A stretch of DNA of 64,000 nt from Dendrolimus kikuchii (GCA_019925095.2 CM034409.1:3785001-3849000); one strand, 5' to 3'; shown: positions 38,029 through 46,999, counted from the first letter of the stretch. The notes: a model not told the origin generated them from the sequence alone. Program-made: numbers and translations.

Positions 38029-41000
38029 TTATATACATACATGTATACATAACTTCACGCCAGTTCCCTTGCGGGGTAGGCACGAACAACAGAGTGCCAT
38101 TTAGGCTTATTCTTACACACCTCACTCGCTTCTTTGACATTCATAGCTCTTGTCATGCACGCTCGCCTGTTTTTAAGGCTCCTGACATCACCTTCTGCTA
38201 GTACACGATCAATTTGATCATGGAAGGTGTGTCGTGGCCTGGCGTGAAGTTATGTATGTATATATGTATTTAATTTGCACACCACCGTCATACACTTGCG
38301 AATCTCCCGTTGATAAAATCCATAGCCCGGGTTGTCTGGAAGAGATCGCTCTAAAGCGATAAGGCCGCCCTTTGCTCCTACTTTTAATGGTTAAATGTGA
38401 CTACTGTAAATTGTTTATTTTACGTGTATGTGGTGAACAATAAAGAGTTTTCTATCTTCTATCTATGTATCTTTACCTGTCCTGGCCGGTGGTATAAACA
38501 TTAAGCCTTAAGCAATCTTCGTCGATGAAGAAAGTCTCAGATGCCACCGGCTGGGGACACCCTGGTCCTTCTTTAGTCGCGTCCACTTCAGTGGTATAAG
38601 TTTGAATTGGTCTCGGTGGCTGTAAACAAAAGAAATTATAACTACCTAGCTATAATATGTAATTTATACATTCAGTTAATTTTGGAAATGGTCTAAGTCA
38701 ATTCAAGCCTTAAAAACAAGATTTTCGTATGAAATTCAGACATAATTCCATACTCATAATAAATTTCCATTAATCAAGACGAAAATAATTATAAATTAAA
38801 ATGTCGTATAATCTATACTAATATTATAAAGAGGTGAAGTTTGTGACGTTGTAGCGGGTAATCTCTGGATCTACTAAACCGATTTTTAAAATTCTTTTAC
38901 TGTTCGAAAGCTAAGTTAACAGGGAGTGTCATAGGCTATATAACATGACGCTATATACCACGGGAGCGGAACAGAGCGCGGATGAAACCGCGCGGGGCCG
39001 CTAGTGTAAAAATATTTTTTAATTCGTTCAAATGCAAATCATTAAATATCTCGACACAAGAAATATATGACTTAGAACACTTTCATAATTATGGGCACAT
39101 ATGTAATAAAGAATATATATAATAACGTGTGTGTATATTATGTATGATGTAATAGAAAGGTCTGACTTGGAAAAGAACACCTAATATTAAGATAGCTGTA
39201 TAAAGGCCCTGACTATGTTAGGGGTGAAGATAGGTCTGAAGGGTCCTGTCTGCGATAAACAGAACTTTTTCAATCATTACAACCTCATTTCATTACTTCA
39301 TAATATTATTATAAATCACAAATGTCACTCGCCTTACATACGTCTAACATAAATATTACAATTAAATAATATATATAAACTAAGTACATAAAAAGCTATA
39401 AAACATAAAGTATACATGTGAAATCGTAAGACTTTAAATTTAATATATTGACAAAACATTTGGTCCTTCGAGCCGGATTAAACCAGCAGTTACAGATTAT
39501 TATATTTTCGAAAAAATCAATATTCACAATGTCGATTTCGCAACTTGAAACAAAACGTACCTCAATAAAAGGAAAACTTACTCGACTCAATAACTACATT
39601 TTACAAGAAAGCTACGACATATCACAAATTCAAAACAGATGCATCGATTTGGAAAAGATATTCGATCAATATGACAAAATTCAATCATCAATAGAAGAAT
39701 TAGAAGACGACGAACAAGCACATCAGCAAGACCGGCTAGCAGTCGAAGAGACAAACTACGCCAGCAGAGCAGCATATAGCAAAATCCTTGACTCCCAGGC
39801 GGCTACGCCACCGTGTATACACCACATCAAATTACCACAACTGGAACTACCATCATTTAACGGCAAGCTGAAGGAATGGCCTTGCTTCAAGAATATATTT
39901 ATGCTTATCATCGACGATGCTAACATCCCGACAATACAGAAACTAGTAAATCGTAAAAGACTTTAAATTTAATATATTAACAAAACAGGTCCTTTAATAA
40001 ACAAATTTTAAAAAAAACTTGAGAGGTGTCAAGGGACACCCGGATGGAACGAAGTTCGTTTCGATTAATTAGTGAAGCAATTGTAATAACAAGAAACATG
40101 CGACGCCCCACAGCTTACAATAGCTTACTATAGCTAAAAGTGTCGTGACAACTTTTCGTAAGAATTTTTTCCCTCTAGCCCCCTTTCACAACGCGCGATA
40201 AGGAACTTCGTTCCAAAAACAATAATATGTAATTTTACAAGTGACTTAGGGCCGATTGTTTAATCACCAAATAAAAGTTATTCTATAGAATAAAGCACAA
40301 CATGGGAAAAATAAAAATGACAGTCGGATGAAAAATCGAAATGTATGCTGGGACACATAGTAAAAGTGAAATTTCAACGGACAAGTGGAAAAACGAATGG
40401 CAACGGATAAGTGGCAAAACTTGTCCAATTTAAAAACCTGTCAGTTAAAATTTTGTTGCGATTCGTTTTGCCACTTGTCCGTTGAAGTTTCACTTCTACT
40501 ATGTGTCCCAGCACACATTTCGATTTTTCGCAGGTTTCCTGCAAATTATGATTTGGCTAGGTTAGGTACACTTTAATGAATGCATTTTTTATTTAAACAT
40601 ATTTTATTTTATCAGACAAAAAACTGAATAATATATTAAATTTTCTATTTTATACTTTATTTATGCACACGCCACCTAATTTAAATATATGTTGATTGTT
40701 AATTATTAAGGCGATATAGCCAAGTTGTGGCTAAGCCTTTCGGAGGAATAAAAAAAAACTTTATTCTATGAATAATTTTATAAAATAATTATGAAATTTA
40801 TTATAATACGAGTATGATACCTGGAATCTTAATTCGCCTACTGGAGCTTCGGCGTAACGTATTCCTCTGTAGGCTTGGTATTGCCGTCCACGACGAGTCG
40901 TCATCCATGATCCTCGGATGGATCCTGATGGGGTCACCGTTACAGGGTCTTGGGATGCTTTTGAAAGGAAGTAATATTTTTATTTAGTATTAGTTGCAAT

Positions 41001-43399
41001 AGCGAAACTTCGTACGCGTACTTGTTGTCATCACCACGTGTTTGTTAGTCAATTGTAATAACTTATATTCATTTCAGATATTATGTTAATGGGACGGACA
41101 CAACAGAATACAAAAGCAGAAAGAAAAGGTAGAAATAGGCCCCTATTTCTACCTTCGACACTGGATAAGCCTCACCCAGCATGAAAAGCATACGTATATA
41201 TAACAGTATAGCTGTGCCCGCGACGTCGTTCGCATGGAGTTTGTTTTCAAGACCCCCCGACTTTGAAACATTCTTCATTGGTGATCCGCTCCTATTGGTC
41301 TTAGCGTAATGATATATAGCCTATAGCCTTTCTCAATAAATGGGCTATTTAAAACTGAAAGAATTTTTCCAATCAGGCCAGTAGTTCCTGAGATTAGCGC
41401 GTTCAAACAAAGAAACTCTTCAGCTTTATATATTAGTATAAGATTAGGAATTATTATACACAATGGCGAAGTAATGCTTCTAATTCTGTTTTTTTTAACA
41501 CTAAGGATTTGGCTTTTCTTCAAGCAATAGGTAGGTCCAGGCTACCGGTGATTAGGGGTCCCCAGACAGAAATCTCCTCCTCTTAGTATTATTATTTAGC
41601 TTTAGCATTTATGGGTATAAAAAAAAACAAAGTTCAAAAGTTTTTATTCAAAATAAGTTCCACTGGAGAACACTTTTTGAAGGTCATACATACAAGTCAA
41701 AATTTAATTTTACTTCCTATTCTATGTACACCGCTTCGCGACGTATTATTGCTGTTAAGGAGAAGAAGCAGCAAGAAACTCTCCAGCAACACGTCTAGTT
41801 AAAAATTGTTGTACTTTATATTTCTTATTCTATTTATATCTCAAGTTCTTTTTTTATAAGTTTTATACTGAAGTATGTTACAGAATTACTTTTTGAAGAC
41901 TTAATGGAGTTGTAGCAAACAGTGCATACTCAATAAGACAAAGACACAATAATAGGAAAGAATCATATTATTAAAGTTATAATAATGACATGAACTATTA
42001 AAATTTTATGCTGCAACATATTTCCATAAATTCCTTACAAGCTTGGCAAGATAAAAAAGAAAAAATGTTGTGCAAAGTATAGTACAAGAGATAGGAGCGT
42101 GCTATGTAAATTGAGTTTTGTCATTTAAGTATTCTTCAATAAAATCCCCTTTTTTTATTGCAGGAGATCAGCAGACAAGCAGACGGTCCACTTGAAGAAA
42201 AGCGGTTACTATCGCCTATGGACATTTGCAACACCAAAGGTGCTACAAATGCGCTGCTGCTCTCTTAAGGGAGACTGGAACCTGGTCACTAATGCCGGAA
42301 CACAACTCAAGGTTGTTATGGCGACATACTTTAGACCAGGGGTGGTAGTCATCCAGTCGGGCAATTGCCCTACCACCTGTCTGTGGGTTGTTTGGTCGCC
42401 TCTTACGACAGGCCGCCCGGCCGCAGGAAATTGTATTCTTTCTCCGTTCCTGCACGGATAAATTTTTTAGCAAGATATTTTTTAATTTGGTTTTTAATTT
42501 AATGAAAGGCAGATCTAACATTTCACTCGGAATCTTATTGAAGAAGCGTACCTATCTATAAAACGTATCCTATGTCTTTTCCCGGGGTATAAACTAGCTT
42601 CGTTTCATTAAAATCCGTTCAGTAATTTCCACGTAATGCGCTATGATCGTCTTTTTATGCTCGACTTCACAGTCTAGAACATAGACGCAAGGTCGCGGGG
42701 CTGACTGTCTTCTATCGGATACATTTCGGGGAGTGTTCCTTAGAATTGCACGAGCATTCCTCCATCCCCATTTTACCATTGGACAACGAGACGCACCGGT
42801 TTGCGCCGCCGTTACACGGTGGAAACACTACCAGTCCGAACTTAGCATTTCGCTTCATCTTTTCTGGTGCGCACTGCCGAAGAGTGGAATAATTTGCCTG
42901 GTGTGAAGAGTGGAATAATCTTCTGGGTAAGCATGCTCCATCCTGGACTGCGTCATCACTCAACATTAGGTGAGACAGTTGTCAGACGCAAACCTATACT
43001 TACATTTTTTTAAAAATAGTAGACTGACAGACGAAAATTCTATAAGTGGTACTTTTGAAATCTGCTGATCTGCATGAGACTCCGTGATCTATCTCCTCTT
43101 TTTTAAATAAATTCTACACACTCAAACCTTCTACAGATTAATTATATTATATAGTAGAAAAAATAGGCAAAATTACTATTCTTATACCACCGAAAGAAGA
43201 TGTCCATGTTTCAAACGAATTGAAATTTGAGATTTTTTTTCAATTTTCTATTTCATAAGAACCTTAAAAATTTAAACGAATCCAACAAACCTGTATTTTG
43301 AGCATGTCGCTCATGGTGATGATGGTTTTGTCTTTTTCCATCACTCCCACAGAACACACATATAAAGAGAAATAACAAACAAAACGTTCCGCGCGACAT
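27259..43399 (-). CDS. Carboxylesterase gene A (type-B COesterase), complete, 11 exons
   Basis: Secreted serine hydrolase of the type-B carboxylesterase family, expected to hydrolyse carboxylic esters. Joining the exons 43399-43291, 40957-40821, 38619-38477, 35778-35636, 32607-32422, 32053-31863, 30923-30755, 30304-30088, 29668-29559, 28922-28787 and 27427-27259 gives 1710 nt, 569 residues plus TAA, with consistent phases and GT-AG borders throughout. Order of motifs: signal peptide (about residues 1-19), a histidine run, oxyanion-hole segment HPGGF (141-145), nucleophile elbow GYSAG (Ser223), acid in TKDEF (Glu353), AAHHDDL (His472), and near the end ARTGNP. Cysteine pairs 103/118 and 275/286 match the usual disulfides. 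The length is normal for the family and there is no ER-retention tail (it ends YPINC). GYSAG rather than GQSAG argues against a classical juvenile hormone esterase. Family is certain; subfamily and substrate are inference. Introns are inflated by mobile DNA. Confidence 0.93.
27496..27750 (+). mobile_element. Helitron-like element, 255 bp
   Basis: A|TCTTATACTAATATATAAACC ... CGCGA-ACGAAG-TCGCG hairpin, then GGCAGAAG CTAG|T. In gene A intron 10. Inverted relative at 41208-41443. Confidence 0.8.
28020..28331 (-). mobile_element. S1 retroposon, full length
   Basis: Full minus-strand element within gene A intron 10; one-base changes relative to 23527. Confidence 0.85.
28332..28786 (-). other. Rest of gene A intron 10
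   Basis: AT-rich and without recognised features, apart from a short LINE-like phrase near 28670-28720. Confidence 0.5.
28787..28922 (-). CDS. Gene A exon 10 (catalytic His)
   Basis: Encodes [13 protein letters not shown] with His472 (first of the two His, aligned with the H of the HxDEL motif), then [12 protein letters not shown]. Donor GTAAGT. Confidence 0.92.
28923..29558 (-). other. Gene A intron 9
   Basis: S1-related fragment at 28965-29050, then a diverged block resembling 6880-7000; nothing else recognised. Confidence 0.5.
29559..29668 (-). CDS. Gene A exon 9
   Basis: Encodes [20 protein letters not shown] and [16 protein letters not shown]. Acceptor CTTTTAG, donor GTATAT. Confidence 0.9.
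30088..30304 (-). CDS. Gene A exon 8
   Basis: Encodes [14 protein letters not shown] to [10 protein letters not shown]. Acceptor CTTTCAG, donor GTAAGC. Confidence 0.91.
30385..30560 (+). pseudogene. CR1-like LINE fragment in gene A intron 7
   Basis: Encodes [20 protein letters not shown] then YYYRT, matching the RLYNGECSEELFRILPSSS region of the LINE at 48100-49150. Confidence 0.6.
30755..30923 (-). CDS. Gene A exon 7 (catalytic Glu)
   Basis: Encodes [14 protein letters not shown] and [14 protein letters not shown]. Glu353 in TKDE is the expected acid of the triad. Confidence 0.92.
30963..31272 (+). mobile_element. Diverged S1 retroposon in gene A intron 6
   Basis: Recognisable from GGATCCGTACAGAAATGGAG through GTCGTAAGAGGCGATAAAAC to the A-tail, with many substitutions. 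Confidence 0.7.
31863..32053 (-). CDS. Gene A exon 6
   Basis: Encodes [13 protein letters not shown] and the second cysteine pair (Cys275 in LNCPTDS, Cys286 in IIDCLKT). Acceptor TTATAG, donor GTAAGT. Same length (191 nt) as the gene B exon. Confidence 0.93.
32129..32392 (+). mobile_element. Partial S1 retroposon in gene A intron 5
   Basis: 5'-truncated, diverged copy ending CAGCAATAAAACA just outside exon 5. Confidence 0.65.
32422..32607 (-). CDS. Gene A exon 5 (nucleophile)
   Basis: Encodes [19 protein letters not shown] through the nucleophile elbow [10 protein letters not shown] (Ser223) to SPMSK. Acceptor CCATCAG, donor GTAAGC. Confidence 0.94.
32648..33014 (+). mobile_element. S1 pair in gene A intron 4
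   Basis: A 45-bp minus-strand S1 tail (32648-32693) is followed directly by a nearly complete plus-strand copy (32701-33014). Confidence 0.7.
33340..33645 (+). mobile_element. RTE-like LINE 3' fragment
   Basis: Contains GATGCCGAAGACCGCGCGAA, with related GATGCCGAAGACTGCGTGAA at 13836. Ends in repeated GATGAT, as in RTE-type tails. Confidence 0.5.
33715..33905 (+). mobile_element. tRNA-derived SINE
   Basis: CTTAGCTCACTAGACCG and GGGTTCGATTC head with a body containing TTAACTATGGTCTGGGTATC. Confidence 0.6.
34276..34740 (+). mobile_element. LTR-like sequence related to 47233-47717
   Basis: Begins TGTTACAATTTGGGCC, has AGTATAAATGGCC and TTCTAATAAACTC, and matches the other LTR best over its last 200 bp. 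The terminal CA and target duplication are not intact. Confidence 0.65.
35000..35110 (+). repeat. Repeat shared with 17455-17560
   Basis: GACCACGGGCCAGAAAAATGG...GGCTTGCGTGGGGCCATGG block. Confidence 0.55.
35270..35613 (+). mobile_element. Helitron-like element
   Basis: Plus-strand copy of 23891-24236, ending GGGCGACCACTAG|T 22 bp before exon 4 of gene A. The hairpin stem is partly decayed. Confidence 0.7.
35636..35778 (-). CDS. Gene A exon 4 (oxyanion hole)
   Basis: Encodes [19 protein letters not shown] and then [15 protein letters not shown]. The oxyanion-hole motif is HPGGF; many relatives have HGGGF or HGGAF. Donor GTAAGT. Confidence 0.93.
35934..36250 (+). mobile_element. S1 retroposon, full length
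   Basis: Reference-quality copy from TATCCGTGCAGGAACGGAG to the A-tail, in gene A intron 3. Confidence 0.88.
36407..36679 (+). repeat. 273-bp direct repeat, left copy
   Basis: Ends with a Helitron-like terminus (GCGGGCGAAGTCGCGGCAC, AGCTAGT). Near-identical to 36931-37203; only about six differences noticed. Confidence 0.9.
36680..36930 (-). mobile_element. TATG-tailed LINE between two 273-bp direct repeats
   Basis: The 3' end of the LINE abuts the left repeat and the 5'-truncated end abuts the right repeat. Confidence 0.88.
36931..37203 (+). repeat. 273-bp direct repeat, right copy
   Basis: Offset 524 bp from the left copy, same orientation. Confidence 0.9.
37982..38024. repeat. (AT)n microsatellite
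   Basis: Uninterrupted TA repeat of 43 bp beside a LINE tail. Confidence 0.95.
38030..38265 (-). mobile_element. TATG-tailed LINE with inverted tip
   Basis: Minus-strand copy up to 38240, then GGCGTGAAGTTATGTATGTA, the same 3' end in the opposite direction, so both ends of the insertion carry the LINE terminus. Confidence 0.8.
38330..38455 (+). mobile_element. Jockey-like LINE 3' UTR
   Basis: GGTTGTCTGGAAGAGATCGC ... GAACAATAAAGAG; same end as 13627 and 52935. Lies 22 bp from exon 3 of gene A. Confidence 0.65.
38477..38619 (-). CDS. Gene A exon 3
   Basis: Encodes [20 protein letters not shown], Cys103, then the conserved [13 protein letters not shown] (Cys118). The two cysteines form the expected first disulfide loop. 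Donor GTAAAG. Confidence 0.93.
38812..39004 (+). mobile_element. Helitron-like element, 193 bp
   Basis: A|TCTATACTAATATTATAAAG ... GCGCGG-ATGAAA-CCGCGC hairpin, GGGGCCG CTAG|T. In gene A intron 2. Inverted relative at 43811-44000. Confidence 0.85.
39421..39994 (+). pseudogene. BEL/Pao-like gag fragment between direct repeats
   Basis: Frame from ATG 39529 to 39966: a coiled-coil-like N-terminus, then [20 protein letters not shown], typical of BEL/Pao gag. It stops early, shortly after TIQKL. A direct repeat (AAATCGTAAGACTTTAAATT...) lies at 39421-39467 and 39948-39994, the second covering the premature end. No pol, protease or LTR seen. It sits in gene A intron 2, opposite strand. Confidence 0.7.
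40331..40528. repeat. Palindromic fold-back element
   Basis: Arms beginning AAAAATCGAAATGTATGCTG and ending CAGCACACATTTCGATTTTT fold over about 198 bp. The flank to 40615 matches, inverted, 50690-50780. Confidence 0.85.
40821..40957 (-). CDS. Gene A exon 2
   Basis: Encodes the N-terminal beta strands ending in [19 protein letters not shown], a hallmark of the family. Acceptor TTTCAAAAG, donor GTATCA. Phase 1 in, phase 0 out. Confidence 0.93.
41208..41443 (-). mobile_element. Helitron-like element
   Basis: Minus strand starts A|TCTTATACTAATATATAAAG, with stem GCGA-ACGACG-TCGC near the end and a mutated CTAT terminus. Gene A intron 1. Confidence 0.65.
41635..42145 (-). mobile_element. CR1/Jockey-like LINE 3' end, split by S1
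   Basis: Same element as 19380-19870; continues after the S1 insertion at 42465. Confidence 0.7.
42149..42463 (-). mobile_element. S1 retroposon inserted in a LINE
   Basis: Full length. The uninterrupted sequence CTTCAATAGTG...CCTTTTTTAGCAAG is seen at 1480-1510 and 19860-19890. Confidence 0.85.
42465..42970 (-). repeat. LINE fragment shared with 1490-1840
   Basis: Continuation of the split LINE plus about 180 bp encoding [19 protein letters not shown] on the minus strand. All within gene A intron 1. Confidence 0.65.
43291..43399 (-). CDS. Gene A exon 1 (signal peptide)
   Basis: ATG at 43399-43397 opens a 36-codon exon ending in phase 1 at a GTTTGT donor. The first residues are [20 protein letters not shown], a short basic start and a hydrophobic core, as in a secretory signal. 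It is followed by an unusual HHHH run and further polar residues before the esterase domain. Start chosen because it is the only ATG giving a signal peptide and lies about 26 nt below the predicted transcription start. Confidence 0.88.
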
Positions 43400-43422
43400 T
43401 TTCCTGCCGCCCGCAAACTCAG

Positions 43423-43457
43423 ACTGACTGTTATTATGGTTTACAATTGTTTTTATA
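43423..43457 (-). promoter_or_regulatory. Gene A core promoter: TATA box plus TCAGT initiator
   Basis: On the minus strand TATAAAA (43457-43451) is followed 32 nt later by TCAGT (43427-43423), the arthropod initiator consensus. This predicts a 5' UTR of about 26 nt ending in CAGGAAA before the ATG. The motifs and spacing are seen; use as a promoter is inferred. Confidence 0.7.
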
Positions 43458-43810
43458 TCCTTGATGTGTCATGATAGCATGCTTAATATCTTTAAGGGTC
43501 AGCAGACGTAATGTTTACAATCAGTTAATGTGCATGATATACATAGATTATATTCTAAGAAAAGAAGAATGTTAAGAAAGAAAGTAGAAGGAAGTATATT
43601 AATGAATGAAAATCGCCAGCTAAAAAACAGACTCGTAAGAGGGCGTCCATTAATTATTTGAGGCATTTTTGAGAATTTTTCGACCGCTTGGTGAGATTGC
43701 GTAAGATTATCCTCAACTCAAGTGAGATTCTTCAAAATGTATATTTTGGCTGTAAACATGTTATTAAGAAAAAAAAAACAAACAACTTATTCTATTACTT
43801 TTATTGAAGA

Positions 43811-44000
43811 CTAGCGGCCCGACGCGGTTTCACCCGCGCTCTGTCCCGCTCCCGTAGTAGCATACAGCGTCATGTTATATAGCCTATGACACTCCCTGTT
43901 AACGTAGCTTTCTAACAGTAAAAGAATTTTTCAAATCGGTTTAGTAGATCCAGAGATTACCTCCTACAACGTCGCAAACTTTACCTCTTTATAATATTAG
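43811..44000 (-). mobile_element. Helitron-like element upstream of gene A
   Basis: Reverse relative of 38812-39004 with stem CGCGG-GTGAAA-CCGCG and CTAG|T end; 5' terminus altered. About 350 bp above the gene A promoter. Confidence 0.75.
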
Positions 44001-44900
44001 TTGAAGACTAGCAATTTAAAATCACAATCATAAAATTAAATAATAAATATTAAACAAGAATTTAGAAAAAAAATATTCTACTCGTAATTCAGTCTATGGG
44101 GACTCGTGTGCACGAGTCTCAAGAGTGACTACTGGAACCAACATATCCATAGTCCAGGAAAATTAGTCAAATTTGGGCAAGAATCTCGGAATGAGAGATA
44201 GTCAGCTATAAACTTGTACAAACCTTTATTTTGGTACCCTAAATCTTGTCTCAAAACCTACCTATCGTAGGGTGTCCGCGACTACAGATATTCCAAGGTC
44301 AAAGGTCAAAATATCTATATTTTTTACACATTTATTGCAAATATCTCGTTTTCTACGGGTTTTATGCTATTTATATGTATTACAAGTATTGTAGAGGATT
44401 AAATTCTCTACTACTTTTGTTTCAACATTTTTTTATATCTTGAACCATTTTCGAGGTAGAGGGCAGAACGCGAGTAGTGTTTAACTCTTTAGAGTATCAT
44501 TCAAGGTCAACCTGTAGTCCCGATTAAAAACACGCCAAATAAAGTTTATAAATTATAAATAAATATATAATTCTGAATAATTTACATTTTTCATTAACTC
44601 TTGCGTTATTTATACATATAATAAAAACGTAGAGTTCGAATTTCTGTAGAATGAAAAAAAATGCTAAAAACCGAGTCAGGGGGGTGTAAGAAGTGAAATA
44701 GAACTAATTTCATTTTTTTTTTAAATTTTTGATTTCTCTGTTTATCTGTCTGTTTGTACGGGCTAATCTCCGAAACGACTAAACCGATTTAACACATTTA
44801 AATTGGTTCACATTCGTTCCGAGGTGACACCCTAATTTCCCCGGACTACCAAGTAATTTTCAATAAAGTCATCTGCTCCTTCAACTCGCTCAGAATTAGC
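44001..44900. other. Unassigned AT-rich stretch
   Basis: No exon or RNA gene seen. 44730-44900 has the wording (GTTTGTACGGGCTAATCTCCG) of degraded Helitron-like DNA. Confidence 0.4.
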
Positions 44901-44908
44901 CACTCTAA

Positions 44909-45498
44909 GGGCCACTTGCATAAGGTTGCTTAAATTTATTTAAGAAACACAAAACATATTTAACACCCTTAAATACAATTAGCGTCTTGCACAACGCAAA
45001 ATATACCGCTAAATACGTTTAAAGAACTGTCAATATGTTTTGTGTAAAACGTATTTAGTGACGCTCGCGGACCGCGTTCGTAATACCGAAGTAAGAAAGA
45101 GAGTTGGTCTGAAAGAGAGTGTCGGGGTGAAGGTAAGGAAAGGAATGCTCCGGTGGTTCGGGCATGTGGAAAGAATGCATGATGAAAGAATGACTAAACA
45201 GATATACAATGCAAAAGTGGATGGATGCAGAAGTCGTGGAAGGCCACGACACACCTTCCATGATCAAATTGATCGTGTACTAGCAGAAGGTGATGTCAGG
45301 AGCCTTAAGAACAGACGAGCTTGCATGACAAGAGTTATGAATGTCAAAGAGGCAAGTGAAATGTGTAAGAATAAGCCTAAATGGCACTCTGTTGTTCGTG
45401 CCTACCCCACAAGGGAACTGGCGTGAAGTTATGTATGTATGTATGTATGTATTTAGGCAGTCTAATATGATTAACTAATTTTATTTAAAGGCGATAAA
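44909..45498 (+). mobile_element. TAA-flanked MITE split by a LINE
   Basis: Starts at GGGCCACTTGCATAAGG after TAA (44906-44908); resumes at 45450 after the LINE and fades near 45498, the right TIR being lost. Confidence 0.75.
45059..45449 (+). mobile_element. TATG-tailed LINE inside a MITE
   Basis: One long open frame from TLADRVRNTEVRKRVGLKES to AYPTRELA, then (TATG)n. Target duplication GTATTTAG at 45051-45058 and 45449-45456. Confidence 0.9.
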
Positions 45499-46470
45499 AA
45501 CCACATATTATGCCTCGTCAGCTGTAATCTTGTTCAAAACACCATATACATAGAAAAGTTAATACACATCATTGAAATTGTTAACTTCTTCCTCATTAAC
45601 GCGTGTCGCAAACAAAGTGGCGACAGATTGTAATGTTAGTTTCCTGTCTGGATCACTCCAGTCTATATTACTTTGGTTCATGCCTTAGTATGAATCTTAC
45701 AAAATCGCAGTGAATGTTTGAAAGATTTTACGTTTTAGCCAGGTTACAGGACATTTGCCTGTCTGGATGGCCACCACCCCTGGTTTAAAGTATTCTGTCA
45801 TTATGTCATTAATAACCTTGCTCAATATTAGATTAGATTAACCGTATAATATGGTACAGCATCATTCCCTAACGTCTGCTGAATGTTAAAAAAAAATTCT
45901 TTCGTAGATATTTTATTCAAGCTGAGATATTTTGTCATCGCACGTAACTCACTTTTATCCATAATTTTGCGTTTTAAGCAACTCGTTGCACAAAACAACT
46001 TATTACGTGCGAAAAACTGGACCGAATTGGTTGAAATTCATTATATGCAGGCCTTTTTTTGTCACTTCTTTTCTGGGTACACGCGAATTCTTAAAAGTTG
46101 TAAGACGCGGTAACTGTTCAGGAAAGATAGATTAGATTTTGTATTTGTATAATTTTGGCATATTAAAAAAGATACAATTTTTTTGTAAAGGTTACCAAAA
46201 TTGATGTTTTCAGTTTTTTTCCAATTCTTTCATTTTTCAGTTTTTATGGCAATTTTTTGATATTTTCGAAATTTCTTTTAAGGTCACTGCGTTATCCAGA
46301 AAACGGGATAGTTTCCGGGATAACAATCTTTCTGTTTGTCTGCTTATTATGTTTTCACGGAAAAACTATACTATAATTTTTTCTGAAATTTGGTATATGT
46401 GTAGTTTCGATATTGAGAATGGACACAGGATACTTGTGTATATATAAAATTTAAACAAATATGTTGTAAC
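45460..46470. other. Largely unassigned stretch
   Basis: A short S1 fragment at 45739-45795. The rest has no recognised feature; the frame at 45883-46113 is not convincing. Confidence 0.4.
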
Positions 46471-46473
46471 CTA

Positions 46474-46690
46474 GTGGATAGCGCATGCATCCCAAACTCG
46501 AAGGGCGCGGGTTCGGATTCTGGCCGGAACGCATCCACCACTCAGGCAGTTTTGTAACCTAAAGTACATATTTTTAAAATAAGCACGTGCTAAAGGTGAG
46601 GAGCAATGGTAATGAAATCTACACATCGAGATAACCGATGAGTCAAACCCGCCAATCCGCCTTGGACAAGCATGGCGAATATACTTTTTT
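46474..46690 (+). mobile_element. tRNA-derived SINE
   Basis: Same family as 15556, head AACCTAGTGGATAGCGCATG and GGTTCGGATTC; the 3' end is replaced. Confidence 0.65.
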
Positions 46691-46789
46691 TTATGTTTGA
46701 CAACACTTCATGACAAGTGGCTACCTTCGCCCATGGACACCTGCAACACTAAGGGAGCCGATGCGTTGCCTACCTCGTTGAGACTTTAA

Positions 46790-46995
46790 GAGTCGCTTGC
46801 ATAAGGTTGCTTAAATTCATTTAAGAAACACAAAACGTACTTAACACCCTTAAATACAATTAGCGTCTTGCACAACGCAAAATATGCCGCTAAATACGTT
46901 TAAAGAACTGTCAATACGTTTTGTGTAAAACGTATTTAGTCAGTTTAATACGATTAACTAATTTTATTTAAAGGCGATCGTTATGCAAGCGGCCC
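46790..46995 (+). mobile_element. MITE, 206 bp, TAA target duplication
   Basis: TIRs GAGTCGCTTGCATAA and TTATGCAAGCGGCCC, TAA on both sides (46787-46789, 46996-46998). PIF/Harbinger-like by target size. Confidence 0.8.
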
Positions 46996-46999
46996 TAAA

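Noticed and set aside
38812..44000. Inverted Helitron-like copies flanking gene A 5' end as ends of one large transposon
   Set aside because: Each is a complete short element with its own hairpin and CTAG end; several families show the same pattern independently.
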